The notes under the pieces are model-generated. The model was not told the DNA's origin, did no database searches, and worked only from the letters and a program-made list of their open reading frames with translations. DNA of 36,535 nt from an uncultured delta proteobacterium (lineage in GTDB: Bacteria; Desulfobacterota; Syntrophia; Syntrophales; Smithellaceae): positions 1 to 36,535 of the forward strand of contig CAIVDK010000306.1 of the NCBI GenBank assembly GCA_903904655.1, in the 5' to 3' direction. Below are positions 14,907 to 23,109 of this stretch, one piece after another; the stretch's first letter is position 1; every line of letters begins with the position of its first letter. The position numbers and the translations under genes were made by a program.

Positions 14907-17138
14907 TCAAATTCCTAGCATACCTAATCCGGCCAGGGATATTTTCAGCATAATTCTTTCATCATCGTGTGTCTTGGTATAGGCCACTCCCACGCCCCAG
15001 CATTGCTCCGTATAGACCAGCCCAACCGTATTTTCAACGGTTTGACTGTTAAACTGATCAAGCCGGATAACGAATTGGCCACTCAGGCGCTCGGTAATGA
15101 CCGCTTTTAAGTCCATATTAATCTCTTGGATGGAATCCCGCGTGTAACGGTAACCGAATGTCAGCTTATCACCGCGCCAGTCGCTGATGCCCAGATCATA
15201 GTTCATTTCTTTCCAGCCGCTGTAGGGACTATATTTATTACGGGCCGCAAATGACAAATAAGAATGAGGCTTCAGATCAAGCTCCATCCCTATATCCGAC
15301 ATGGGTCGCCTATCCCCGGTTGAGCCTGCCATCTCTTTTTTAGCTTCGTTAATGTCATAGACCTGAAATAGCTTGAAGCGGAATAATTCCAGATAATTGC
15401 CCATCCCGATTTTGTCTTTGACCCGGGCGGTAACCGTATTGGTAAGAGACCAGGCCAACGCGTTTTGTTCGGTTAAAACATTTGTGTTATTGATATTATA
15501 AGACGTGAAAGGATCGAGCAACGAACTTATCTTCGGCAAATAATCGGGAATGTCGTCTTGCCGGACACCGGGTGTATAGGAATAAAGAACTTCGGGTTTG
15601 ATTTCATGCCGGACTTTCTCCCAGTTTAGAATGCTGACATCGAAAACGCGGGAGAGCAGACTGCTGACCGTTAGGCCGGCATTATAAATCGTGCGGCTGC
15701 CACTTTTATTTTCGGAATCAGCCGCATTGTCTTCACGGTTCCAATAGATTTCCCGCACAGTGAGTTGCGGGGTGATCTTCGCATAGCTGGAAATATTAAA
15801 AGGCAGTGAAATCGTCGGCGAAAGATCAACATAGTGTCCTTTGGCTCCTTCGCCCCGGTAAAAATAGTCATAATGACCGGCAAATTCAAAATACACAGGC
15901 GTGGAAAAAAGCGGCTGTTTGATGCCGGTCAAAACGATCTCCGGGTACTGCTGCAAGGTCCGGTCATTATTGTTTACCGCAAAATCGTCCGTTGAGCTGA
16001 CGCGCGCCATCACATTATAGTTATTCCATCCCTTGAACACACGCGCCGATGATTCGAGGGAACGTAGGGACTCATTCCCTTGAAAAGGAATTTTCCGAAA
16101 TGGGTCTTCCTCCGAACCGGCATAATGAGTCAAATAATAGTTATGAGCATTAAAATCACGAAAATACCACGCATCGGAAACACGACGCAAATCCGTCCGG
16201 ACATAAAATTGCGTATCAAAATTCGTCTGATGATTGGCCATGAAAGACCAACGCCTGTGCATCTCTTGCCAGTCGCGGATTAACGTGTTGCCGATGGTTT
16301 CCGTAACGTGTTTGTTGTCTTCCATGTAGTCGCCATAGAGCGTGCCAAAAGACTTGCTGCCAGCGAAATACCGGAATTCTGCGCCTTCTTTAAATCCTCT
16401 TTTTTCGATGTAACGCGAATAAAATGTCGCGTCCATTTGGGGATTAATAGCCCAGAAAAAAGGAATCTCGACATCCACACCGTCTTTATCCTTGGAGTAG
16501 GCAAGATAAGGAAAAAGCAATCCTGTCTGTCGTTTGGTTTTCGCGGGAAACGCGATGAGGGGGGTATAGACTACCGGCACGCCTTTGGTCAGCAAGCGGG
16601 CATTCTTCAACCAGCCATACCCTTCAACGGTCACGTTCATCTCCGATCCGGCCAGTTGCCAATCGGGATTATCACCGTCACAGGTGGTGGCCAAAGGCTT
16701 TTCGATACGATAGCTATTATCACCGGTTTTCTCGATCTTATCCCCTTTTACGTAGAAATGATTGCGAGCGTAAAAAGCTTTGGCGTTATAGGCCACACCT
16801 GTTTTATCTTCCACATTCACGACGATTTTATCACCCGCGAGCGAATCCTGGGCCATCTTCAGGAATGCGCCGCCTTGTGCGGTAGCCAGATTATTCTTGC
16901 GATCAAACTCAACACTCGCGGCAGTTAAGACGCCATCGCCATAAGTTATGACGACATTGCCAAAAGCCGAGTAAACATCACGTTCGTTATCGTAGGACAG
17001 GTTATCCGCTTCGATCTTTACCGGTGCGTCAGCGGGCACTTTAATATCCTGAGCAAAAATATTGTTGCTCACGCACAGGACAAAAATCGCCCCCGTTACC
17101 ATTCCGACATATTGTCTCAATCTGATCGGCAAATTCAT
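14907..17138 (-). CDS. lptD: LptD, LPS-assembly outer-membrane protein
   Basis: About 743 residues from ATG 17138; a TTG one codon earlier is also in frame, with AAGG close by. A signal peptide ends near IFAQD. The N-terminal OstA/LptA-like beta-jellyroll (about 35-165) shows VKIEADNLSYDNERDVYSAFG and VITYGDGVLTA. The rest is the LptD beta-barrel, starting with VYTPLIAFPAKTKRQTGLLFP and rich in alternating aromatic strands. LptD inserts lipopolysaccharide into the outer leaflet together with LptE, which is not in the window. The 120-bp gap upstream to folC holds short GTGAAG-type direct repeats and no gene. Confidence 0.95.
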   Translation of the reverse strand: MNLPIRLRQYVGMVTGAIFVLCVSNNIFAQDIKVPADAPVKIEADNLSYDNERDVYSAFGNVVITYGDGVLTAASVEFDRKNNLATAQGGAFLKMAQDSLAGDKIVVNVEDKTGVAYNAKAFYARNHFYVKGDKIEKTGDNSYRIEKPLATTCDGDNPDWQLAGSEMNVTVEGYGWLKNARLLTKGVPVVYTPLIAFPAKTKRQTGLLFPYLAYSKDKDGVDVEIPFFWAINPQMDATFYSRYIEKRGFKEGAEFRYFAGSKSFGTLYGDYMEDNKHVTETIGNTLIRDWQEMHRRWSFMANHQTNFDTQFYVRTDLRRVSDAWYFRDFNAHNYYLTHYAGSEEDPFRKIPFQGNESLRSLESSARVFKGWNNYNVMARVSSTDDFAVNNNDRTLQQYPEIVLTGIKQPLFSTPVYFEFAGHYDYFYRGEGAKGHYVDLSPTISLPFNISSYAKITPQLTVREIYWNREDNAADSENKSGSRTIYNAGLTVSSLLSRVFDVSILNWEKVRHEIKPEVLYSYTPGVRQDDIPDYLPKISSLLDPFTSYNINNTNVLTEQNALAWSLTNTVTARVKDKIGMGNYLELFRFKLFQVYDINEAKKEMAGSTGDRRPMSDIGMELDLKPHSYLSFAARNKYSPYSGWKEMNYDLGISDWRGDKLTFGYRYTRDSIQEINMDLKAVITERLSGQFVIRLDQFNSQTVENTVGLVYTEQCWGVGVAYTKTHDDERIMLKISLAGLGMLGI

Positions 17139-17258
17139 CAACCTTGTTTATAATTCTTGAATCACAACGGGAATTGTCCTCCGAGCATGCGCCGGGCAAG
17201 CTGACTGTTCCCTGTTCCTTACGCTTCACACTTCACGCTCTTGTATGCGCTTCGTCCC

Positions 17259-18533
17259 TTACCACAAGAACGCATTTGATGAAATGTCTGTTTTAATCTC
17301 TCCGGCAAGATAAAGCGAACCACACGCTAAGATCAAATCGTCTTCACCGACATATCGGAGCGCCTGCCGAACGGATGCAGTTACACTGTCGGATATCAGG
17401 GCCGGATAACCGAGGCTCTCCAGGAATGCCGCCAATGCTGTTGGCGGCACAGCGCGCTTCGTCTTTAACAGCGGCAAGAGTATCTGATGAGACAGCGGCG
17501 CTATCTTGCGCAGCATCCGGCGATAATCCTTATCGGTCAGAGCGCTGAAGATTAGGATCAGCCGACGACCGAAGAAATCCTTTCGCAATGCGCGGCAAAG
17601 CGATACGATGCCCGCCGGATTGTGCGCGCCGTCCAGCAGGAACAGCGGACTTGGCCGCAGGATTTCCAGTCTTGCCTCCCAGCGGGTTTGCGCCAGCCCC
17701 TTCTGAACAGCCTGATCATCAATCCGGTAACCCTTCTTCTCCAAAATTTCAATGGCTGCCATGGCCAGGGCTGCATTAGACAACTGATGCGGCCCCCGCA
17801 GAGGCATGGTAAGTTGGTTAATTTTACGGTTTAGTCCTTCATACGATATTGATTCGTCCTGATGGATTTTCATTTTAAAATCAATACCTAGACGCAGAAG
17901 CCCGGCCTGCTGTTTGTGGCATATCCCGTTAAAAACATCGATGACTTTTCTTTGTGTCGCGGCAGTGACACAAACCCCATTTTTTTTGATGATCCCGGCT
18001 TTTTCACGGGCAATCGCTTCCAGCGTTTTACCCAGATAAGCCGTATGCTCCAACGCGATATTGGTGATCACCGAAACCAGCGGCTGACAGATATTGGTTG
18101 CATCCAGCCTTCCGCCTAAGCCCACTTCCAGAACGGCAATATCCACTTTCCGGCGGGAAAAATAAAGAAAAGCGGCAGCCGTCAAACACTCAAAATAAGT
18201 AATCGGCTGCACGGTGTGATCTTTGATCTCAGCAATCAGCCCCCCCAGATCCTTAGGGGATATTTTCATTCCATTGATAACGATTCTTTCACGAATATCG
18301 ATCAGATGCGGTGATGTATAGAGACCTACTTTTAAACCTGCTTGCTGCAGAATCGAAGCCAGCATGACGGCGGTGGATCCCTTGCCGTTGGTGCCGGCAA
18401 TTAAGACCGAATGAAATGAGTTCTGCGGATTTCCCCCCATCCGAGACAACAATTCGTTGATCGCCTCCAAGCCAAAACGCATTACGTCAATATTCAGACC
18501 GGAAAGATAGGCGCCGGGATTAAATTTATTCAT
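17259..18533 (-). CDS. folC: Folylpolyglutamate synthase / dihydrofolate synthase
   Basis: A 424-residue Mur-ligase-family enzyme that adds glutamate to folates, and often also makes dihydrofolate from dihydropteroate. The ATP-binding P-loop is AGTNGKGST (46-54). SPHLIDIRERI, EVGLGGRLDATN, ITNIALEHTAYLGKT and IIKKNG follow, all FolC marks. LLDGAHNPAGI belongs to the C-terminal domain. It lies 15 bp behind the MBL-fold gene, probably in one transcript. No accD gene is seen next to it, unlike many proteobacteria. Confidence 0.95.
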   Translation of the reverse strand: MNKFNPGAYLSGLNIDVMRFGLEAINELLSRMGGNPQNSFHSVLIAGTNGKGSTAVMLASILQQAGLKVGLYTSPHLIDIRERIVINGMKISPKDLGGLIAEIKDHTVQPITYFECLTAAAFLYFSRRKVDIAVLEVGLGGRLDATNICQPLVSVITNIALEHTAYLGKTLEAIAREKAGIIKKNGVCVTAATQRKVIDVFNGICHKQQAGLLRLGIDFKMKIHQDESISYEGLNRKINQLTMPLRGPHQLSNAALAMAAIEILEKKGYRIDDQAVQKGLAQTRWEARLEILRPSPLFLLDGAHNPAGIVSLCRALRKDFFGRRLILIFSALTDKDYRRMLRKIAPLSHQILLPLLKTKRAVPPTALAAFLESLGYPALISDSVTASVRQALRYVGEDDLILACGSLYLAGEIKTDISSNAFLW

Positions 18534-18548
18534 GGGATTGCCTATTAA

Positions 18549-19316
18549 TTATATTCGAATGACCTGACCATCTTCAATGATGCGGATTTTCTTATCCCGG
18601 ATTGCCGCGATTTCTCGGCGAATCGCCTCGGCGTACTGGGACTTCATGTGATAAAGATAAATCTCGGGTTTTGCGTCTTTCAATTTTTTCAGTTCCGCCG
18701 CGAGCGTCACCGGCGTGAGGTGCCCGGTTTTATCCGCTATACCTTGCATGCTGCCGGGCAGGGACGTTTCCACAAAAATCGCCCGCAACCCCTTCACGGT
18801 CCTGGCGACTTTCCAGACATCCTCTGTGGGCCCCGTGTCGCCGAGGAAAAGAACCGCCTTGTCTTTCGACTCCATCATGTATCCCATGGTTTCCACGGTA
18901 TGATGAACACCCATCGCCCGCACCTGCCAATCGCCTAATATTTTTTTTCTACCGGGCGTGAGAATCTCAAACTTAATCAGTGGCGCTTTGGCGCTGGGAA
19001 TTTTGGAGAAATCAGGCCAGATAACATTATTGAACAAATGGCGGCGGATATTTTCAATAATCCCCCGGCTGCTGCAGACAATCAGCGGTCTTTCCCGTTT
19101 CGCATAATAAAGATTATCCGCAAGAAACATGATGTCGCGCACATGATCCAGATGGGTGTGTGTTACAAAAATATAATCAATGCGGAGTTGTTCCGCAAGC
19201 GTCAACACGGGCGTGACAGTTCCCGCATCGATCAAGATATTTTTTTCAAGAAGGAAACTTGTTGTATTGTGATAAGGCAATTGTGAACCGTGGCAACCCA
19301 ACACCCGTATCTTCAT
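18549..19316 (-). CDS. MBL-fold hydrolase resembling class II cyclic-nucleotide phosphodiesterase
   Basis: A 255-residue protein from ATG 19316, chosen because GAGGAG lies six bases upstream; the frame extends further back without support. The metallo-beta-lactamase metal motif is T-H-T-H-L-D-H (52-58), with later ligands His138/139, Asp160 (FLGDTGPT), His199 and His223. The segment VETSLPGSMQGIADKTGHLTP and its neighbour L-x-x-E-L-x-x-L match what I recall of class II 3',5'-cyclic-nucleotide phosphodiesterases. It is thus probably a Zn-dependent phosphodiesterase, perhaps for cAMP; the substrate is inference. It is followed by folC after 15 bp. Confidence 0.7.
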   Translation of the reverse strand: MKIRVLGCHGSQLPYHNTTSFLLEKNILIDAGTVTPVLTLAEQLRIDYIFVTHTHLDHVRDIMFLADNLYYAKRERPLIVCSSRGIIENIRRHLFNNVIWPDFSKIPSAKAPLIKFEILTPGRKKILGDWQVRAMGVHHTVETMGYMMESKDKAVLFLGDTGPTEDVWKVARTVKGLRAIFVETSLPGSMQGIADKTGHLTPVTLAAELKKLKDAKPEIYLYHMKSQYAEAIRREIAAIRDKKIRIIEDGQVIRI

Positions 19317-19408
19317 GTAGAGCTCCTCGACGTCCATGATACTGAAATAATCGAAGATGACGTTACCATACATTCGGCAGGCAGGCAATGATTTTGTAAC
19401 ATCCGGCC

Positions 19409-19426
19409 AAAGGCAAACTTGCCTTT
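19409..19426. terminator. Hairpin between the phosphatase and MBL genes
   Basis: AAAGGCAA and TTGCCTTT form a perfect inverted repeat with a 2-nt spacer. Only a short T run follows on the minus strand (TTT), so a terminator role after the phosphatase gene is weakly supported. Confidence 0.35.
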
Positions 19427-19440
19427 TTAGTTTCCACTTT

Positions 19441-20853
19441 TTATTTTGCGGCGGGATCTGAGCGCCCTTTTAAAAGGCCCTCTTTTTTTCTACTGATGAG
19501 GGGCTCCATTTTCAGCGCCAGAAGGGTAATATCATCGGCGGGATTGGAACCTGCGGCAAACTGGTGCACGGCTGCTATGATCTTTTCTACCACACTCTGC
19601 GCCGATGCCCTGTTGGTCCCGTCGAGAACATGCAGGAGGCGCGCTTCGGTAAAGAAGTCCTTTTGTCTGTTCATAGCTTCGGTCACGCCGTCCGTATAGA
19701 GCACCAAGGTATCGCCGGGCTCAAGACACAGCTTCCCTTCTTCATAATTCATATCGTCCATGACGCCCAAAGGAACATTGGCCGTGACCTTAAGGAAAGA
19801 AACGGAACCGTCGGTCTTCACAATAACCGGAGGATTGTGACCGGCATTGATATACGTGACGTCACCGGTCGTTATATCCAGAAATCCGCAGAAAGCTGTC
19901 ACAAACATGGAGGCATCATTTCCCTCACAGAGTGTTTTGTTGACATTGGATACAATCAGTCCCAATCCCACATCACCCGGTTGCATCTTGGCCTTCATCA
20001 CCGTTCTGGTAACGGCCATGAACAGCGCGGCTGGAACGCCTTTTCCCGAAACATCGCCAATCATGAAAAAAAAACGATTGTCTCCCACAAAATAAAAGTC
20101 GTACAAGTCGCCACCCACTTCCTTGGCCGGTTCCAGCGTCGCATATAAGGAGAATTCCTCTCTTACCGGCACAGGTGGAAAGGTCTTGGGGACAAGACTC
20201 ATTTGAATCTCACGGGCCACGCTGAGTTCGCCCTCCATCGTGAGTTTGGCCTTTTCCAGAGAGCGTTCCTTAAGCAGGTTTATCATGATGTATCCATAGA
20301 TACCAATTCCGATGGCATTGGCGGCAACGATAGGAAAAACGGTGCTCTCCACGAGAGTGATGGCCTGCTCCCGTGGTTGACTGATGGCAATGACGATGGC
20401 CATGTGGAGGAGCTCCACACAGATCATGAACAGGACGGCCCGACCAATGCCCAGAAATCTGTTGCGTCTCAACAGATACAAAGCACCTCCCGCCAGACCG
20501 GCCATTATGGGCGCGATCCCGCAGGCAAGCGCCGTAAAGCCACCCTGTAAATAGCGGTGAACGCCGCCAATGATGCCCGCACCCAAACCAACCAGGGGAC
20601 CCGCCAAAAGACCGGCGACGGCCGGTCCCAAATCACGGATGCTGGCGATGCCGCCGAGAATTGGGAAACCTCCCAGTGTCCCGTAGATGGAGAATATCCC
20701 AAAGATAAGGACCATAAGGAATTGGTCCTTCCATGTCATACTCTTTTCCAGGACACGATTGAACAACGGGCTACGGGTTATAAAATAAGCGACGACTATA
20801 ATAACCGCAACGCTGTTGATGAGTGATAAAAGGGTTGGGATAACCGATTGCAT
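19441..20853 (-). CDS. Membrane 5TMR-LYT sensor fused to SpoIIE/RsbU-type PP2C phosphatase
   Basis: About 470 residues from ATG 20853, preceded by GAGAAAGG; upstream in-frame codons look non-coding. Residues 1-195 hold about six hydrophobic helices with a LytS/YhcK-like 5TM receptor pattern (GGFPILGGIASIRDLGPAVAG region, GIIGGVHRYLQGG, ACGIAPIMAGLAGG). A short helical linker (197-222, EGELSVAREIQMSLVP) leads to a SpoIIE-type serine phosphatase with metal Asp residues in GGDLYD (249) and IGDVSGKG (267), and PADDITLLALK at the end. Such enzymes dephosphorylate anti-sigma antagonists in partner-switching. No anti-sigma or STAS gene is nearby, so the target is unknown. Confidence 0.85.
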   Translation of the reverse strand: MQSVIPTLLSLINSVAVIIVVAYFITRSPLFNRVLEKSMTWKDQFLMVLIFGIFSIYGTLGGFPILGGIASIRDLGPAVAGLLAGPLVGLGAGIIGGVHRYLQGGFTALACGIAPIMAGLAGGALYLLRRNRFLGIGRAVLFMICVELLHMAIVIAISQPREQAITLVESTVFPIVAANAIGIGIYGYIMINLLKERSLEKAKLTMEGELSVAREIQMSLVPKTFPPVPVREEFSLYATLEPAKEVGGDLYDFYFVGDNRFFFMIGDVSGKGVPAALFMAVTRTVMKAKMQPGDVGLGLIVSNVNKTLCEGNDASMFVTAFCGFLDITTGDVTYINAGHNPPVIVKTDGSVSFLKVTANVPLGVMDDMNYEEGKLCLEPGDTLVLYTDGVTEAMNRQKDFFTEARLLHVLDGTNRASAQSVVEKIIAAVHQFAAGSNPADDITLLALKMEPLISRKKEGLLKGRSDPAAK

Positions 20854-20968
20854 AACCTTTCTCTGGTTTATTAACGCTTTACCATTTGCAGTATAATGAA
20901 TGCCTGGATACTTGGCAATCTCTTTTAGACTACAGCTATGATTGGTTGCATACGGGCGGTTTGTTCTC

Positions 20969-21009
20969 GCGACGCGGCGATCTCGAAGCACCAGAGATTG
21001 CCGCGTCGC
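20969..21009. repeat. 16-bp near-perfect hairpin in the gap 20854-21097
   Basis: The left arm 20969-20984 (GCGACGCGGCGATCTC) and right arm 20994-21009 (GAGATTGCCGCGTCGC) differ by one base, which is a G-U pair in the + transcript, around a 9-nt loop. There is no T-tract on either side. The arm resembles GAGATTGC-CGTCGC dispersed palindromes I recall from many bacterial genomes. Confidence 0.7.
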
Positions 21010-21097
21010 TTTCAATAACCCGTTACGTTTCTACTGAAACACAGGCCACTATGAAGCACGCAAAAGACACAACATCGGTCAGTAAGTGTGTCACGGC

Positions 21098-22813
21098 CTA
21101 TTCATTCATCGCGTATTCGCCATTTAAGGTAAATACATATTTATTCCAGACCCTGTTATATTGGTCATCATCTCCCTGTGACTTGATCAGCATGATGTCC
21201 TTGCAGTAGGCACGCTGTTCGTCCTTGGTGGTGTGCGTACCATAGATTTGCAGGGCAAAGCGGGCAAAGTCGCGCACCATGAAATCAAAGATCTGGTTGA
21301 CAATATCCGAATCAACATTATCAAATTTGGCCTGTTCCAGAATCAGCTGCCCATAGACCACGATGGAGAACATCTCGCCCAACGGCAGAGAAAAGATGGG
21401 ATCCATATCCTGGGCCTTGTCCGGACCGGCTTTCTCCAGCAATGCCTTGAATAGATTGATCTGCTGAATAAAGATGGCCACATTCGGCAGTTGCTTATTG
21501 GCTTCGAAAACCGGCTTATAGTCGTGGAACTGAACGGTCCCCAAACCCTTTGTCGGCCCTTGGTTGAACAGGAAGAGATCATCTTTGGCAGAAAAATCCT
21601 GCGCCACCGGTTTATATTCTGCGGGGTTAAAGAAGTAGTTCTTCATGAACTTGCGGATGAGCTGAACATTAACATGGACCGTGCCTTCCAGCTTGGAAGG
21701 CCCGCGAATGTCTGAAGCACCGATGGAAAAATAGGTATCCTTTTCGAATCCCTTGGCGGCAATCACTTCCCAGAGCAGGTTGATTACTTCTTCGGCCTGC
21801 GTCGTCACTTTCATCTTGCTGGTGGGATTGTAGAGAAGATAACGGCGGTCATTGGCGTTGGCGTTGCGGAAATAGTCCGTGGAGCGACGTTGGTAGAGTT
21901 TCATTCCCACGATCCTAAGCCAGGCATCCATAAAATTTTTCTTCACATGCGGCATGTCCGTAACATGAACGCCGTAGAGTATACGATTTGCCGCATGGGT
22001 TATGGCTTCATAAAAACTATGTTCGGTCACGCCAATAGATGCCGGACCAATATTGAACTTACCGACGTTCACGGTGTTGAGCGAAGAATCCCAGGCATGC
22101 GATCCCCTCGAAAGAATGTCTTCCTCCGTGATGGGATAATCGTGAAGGGCAAAATTGGAGACATATTGCTGATGGGAAACAACGTTCTTTTTCAGTTCAT
22201 AGGCTTTGTGATGAAAGTTGGTAACAAAGAAAGTGTAATCATCGGTGCCGTCCTTGATTTTACCCAGCGTAGAGACCATCTCCGCTTCGTTGCCGTTGCC
22301 GATATAGTATTTTTCTCCATTGGCTACCCAAGTGCCGTCGGCTTTGGGCGTCAGTGTCGTTTCGGTGGAATAGATGTCCGCGCCGTGCGTCCGTTCGGAA
22401 AGGCCGAAGGCGAAGATCGCGCCTTTTTTAAGCAATTCGGCGGCCTTCTTCTTAGCTTTTTCATTGGGACTCATCCAGATGGGACCAAGCCCCAGGATGC
22501 TGACCTGAAAACAATACCAGTAACCCAGACCGTAAAAGGACAGAAGCTCGCTGTATTCGCTGTTACGGGCCGTGTCCCAACGACAATCCGGATCTCCACC
22601 GCCATACTGGCTTGGCGTAAGCAATTTGGCAAAGATTTGCTCTTTGGCGATAAAATCGACAAACTCCCGGTACCAAATCTTTTTGTTGAAATCTTCGGTA
22701 ATCCTAGTTTTGCCCATCTTCTCGAAGAAGGTGATCGTTTTGCTCATGATAACCTTTGAAGCTTCATCGGCCATGAGACTCTGATACTTTTTCGGCTGCA
22801 ACAAGTAATTCAT
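21098..22813 (-). CDS. Acyl-CoA dehydrogenase family protein
   Basis: A 571-residue flavoprotein from ATG 22813, with AAGGAG eight bases upstream. The FAD/substrate region is visible: FAFGLSERTHGADIYS (134-149, matching the family pattern FxLSEPxxGSD) and GTWVANGEKYYIGNGNEAEM. It is longer than the usual ~380-residue acyl-CoA dehydrogenase; the extra length falls in the N-terminal part and the C-terminal helical part. By family it oxidises an acyl-CoA to enoyl-CoA and passes electrons to ETF. The substrate cannot be read from the sequence, and no ETF, ligase or hydratase is adjacent. A 21-bp palindrome precedes the gene. Confidence 0.85.
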   Translation of the reverse strand: MNYLLQPKKYQSLMADEASKVIMSKTITFFEKMGKTRITEDFNKKIWYREFVDFIAKEQIFAKLLTPSQYGGGDPDCRWDTARNSEYSELLSFYGLGYWYCFQVSILGLGPIWMSPNEKAKKKAAELLKKGAIFAFGLSERTHGADIYSTETTLTPKADGTWVANGEKYYIGNGNEAEMVSTLGKIKDGTDDYTFFVTNFHHKAYELKKNVVSHQQYVSNFALHDYPITEEDILSRGSHAWDSSLNTVNVGKFNIGPASIGVTEHSFYEAITHAANRILYGVHVTDMPHVKKNFMDAWLRIVGMKLYQRRSTDYFRNANANDRRYLLYNPTSKMKVTTQAEEVINLLWEVIAAKGFEKDTYFSIGASDIRGPSKLEGTVHVNVQLIRKFMKNYFFNPAEYKPVAQDFSAKDDLFLFNQGPTKGLGTVQFHDYKPVFEANKQLPNVAIFIQQINLFKALLEKAGPDKAQDMDPIFSLPLGEMFSIVVYGQLILEQAKFDNVDSDIVNQIFDFMVRDFARFALQIYGTHTTKDEQRAYCKDIMLIKSQGDDDQYNRVWNKYVFTLNGEYAMNE

Positions 22814-22848
22814 TTTGACACTCCTTTCAGGTAAATACAATTATTTTC

Positions 22849-22869
22849 ATATTGTCGTCAGGACAATAT
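22849..22869. promoter_or_regulatory. 21-bp palindrome upstream of the acyl-CoA dehydrogenase
   Basis: ATATTGTC-GTCAG-GACAATAT has perfect 8-bp arms. It lies about 35 bp before the start codon of the minus-strand gene. Size and place fit an operator for a dimeric repressor such as a TetR-family fatty-acid regulator. Confidence 0.5.
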
Positions 22870-22914
22870 CCTATAATTTCTAAGAAGCGCTGTACGACAT
22901 TTTCAAAAAAAGAG

Positions 22915-23109
22915 CTACTGCGAAAATCGGACATAGTCGCTTATTGTGGATTCCCGACTCAACCGCCGTTCAGAATTATTCCTTTTACCGGAAACAGCTG
23001 AGTTCCTTAAGCAGCCAATCACGACTGTTGATGGCCGGCTGCCCAGGACAATGACGTGTATAGGGATTAAGATGGCCAAGACAACTTTTACAGCATTATT
23101 TCGATTCAT
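22915..23109 (-). CDS. Possible small membrane protein, 64 residues
   Basis: The ATG at 23109 overlaps the stop of the DUF169 gene as ATGA, and AAGGAGG lies five bases upstream, one of the best ribosome binding sites in the window. Residues about 6-24 are hydrophobic (AVKVVLAILIPIHVIVLG), suggesting a single membrane helix or signal anchor. The rest is polar, Ser/Arg/Asn-rich and without recognisable motif. I do not recognise a family. It may be a real small protein translated together with DUF169, or a chance frame behind a good SD. Confidence 0.4.
   Translation of the reverse strand: MNRNNAVKVVLAILIPIHVIVLGSRPSTVVIGCLRNSAVSGKRNNSERRLSRESTISDYVRFSQ

Noticed and set aside
17142-17258. Promoter for lptD
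   Set aside because: A TATAAA-like box is present close to the gene, but no -35 at acceptable spacing could be found.
21890-22759. Open frame of 289 codons on the + strand
   Set aside because: Antisense to the acyl-CoA dehydrogenase, which has clear motifs and a good ribosome binding site.
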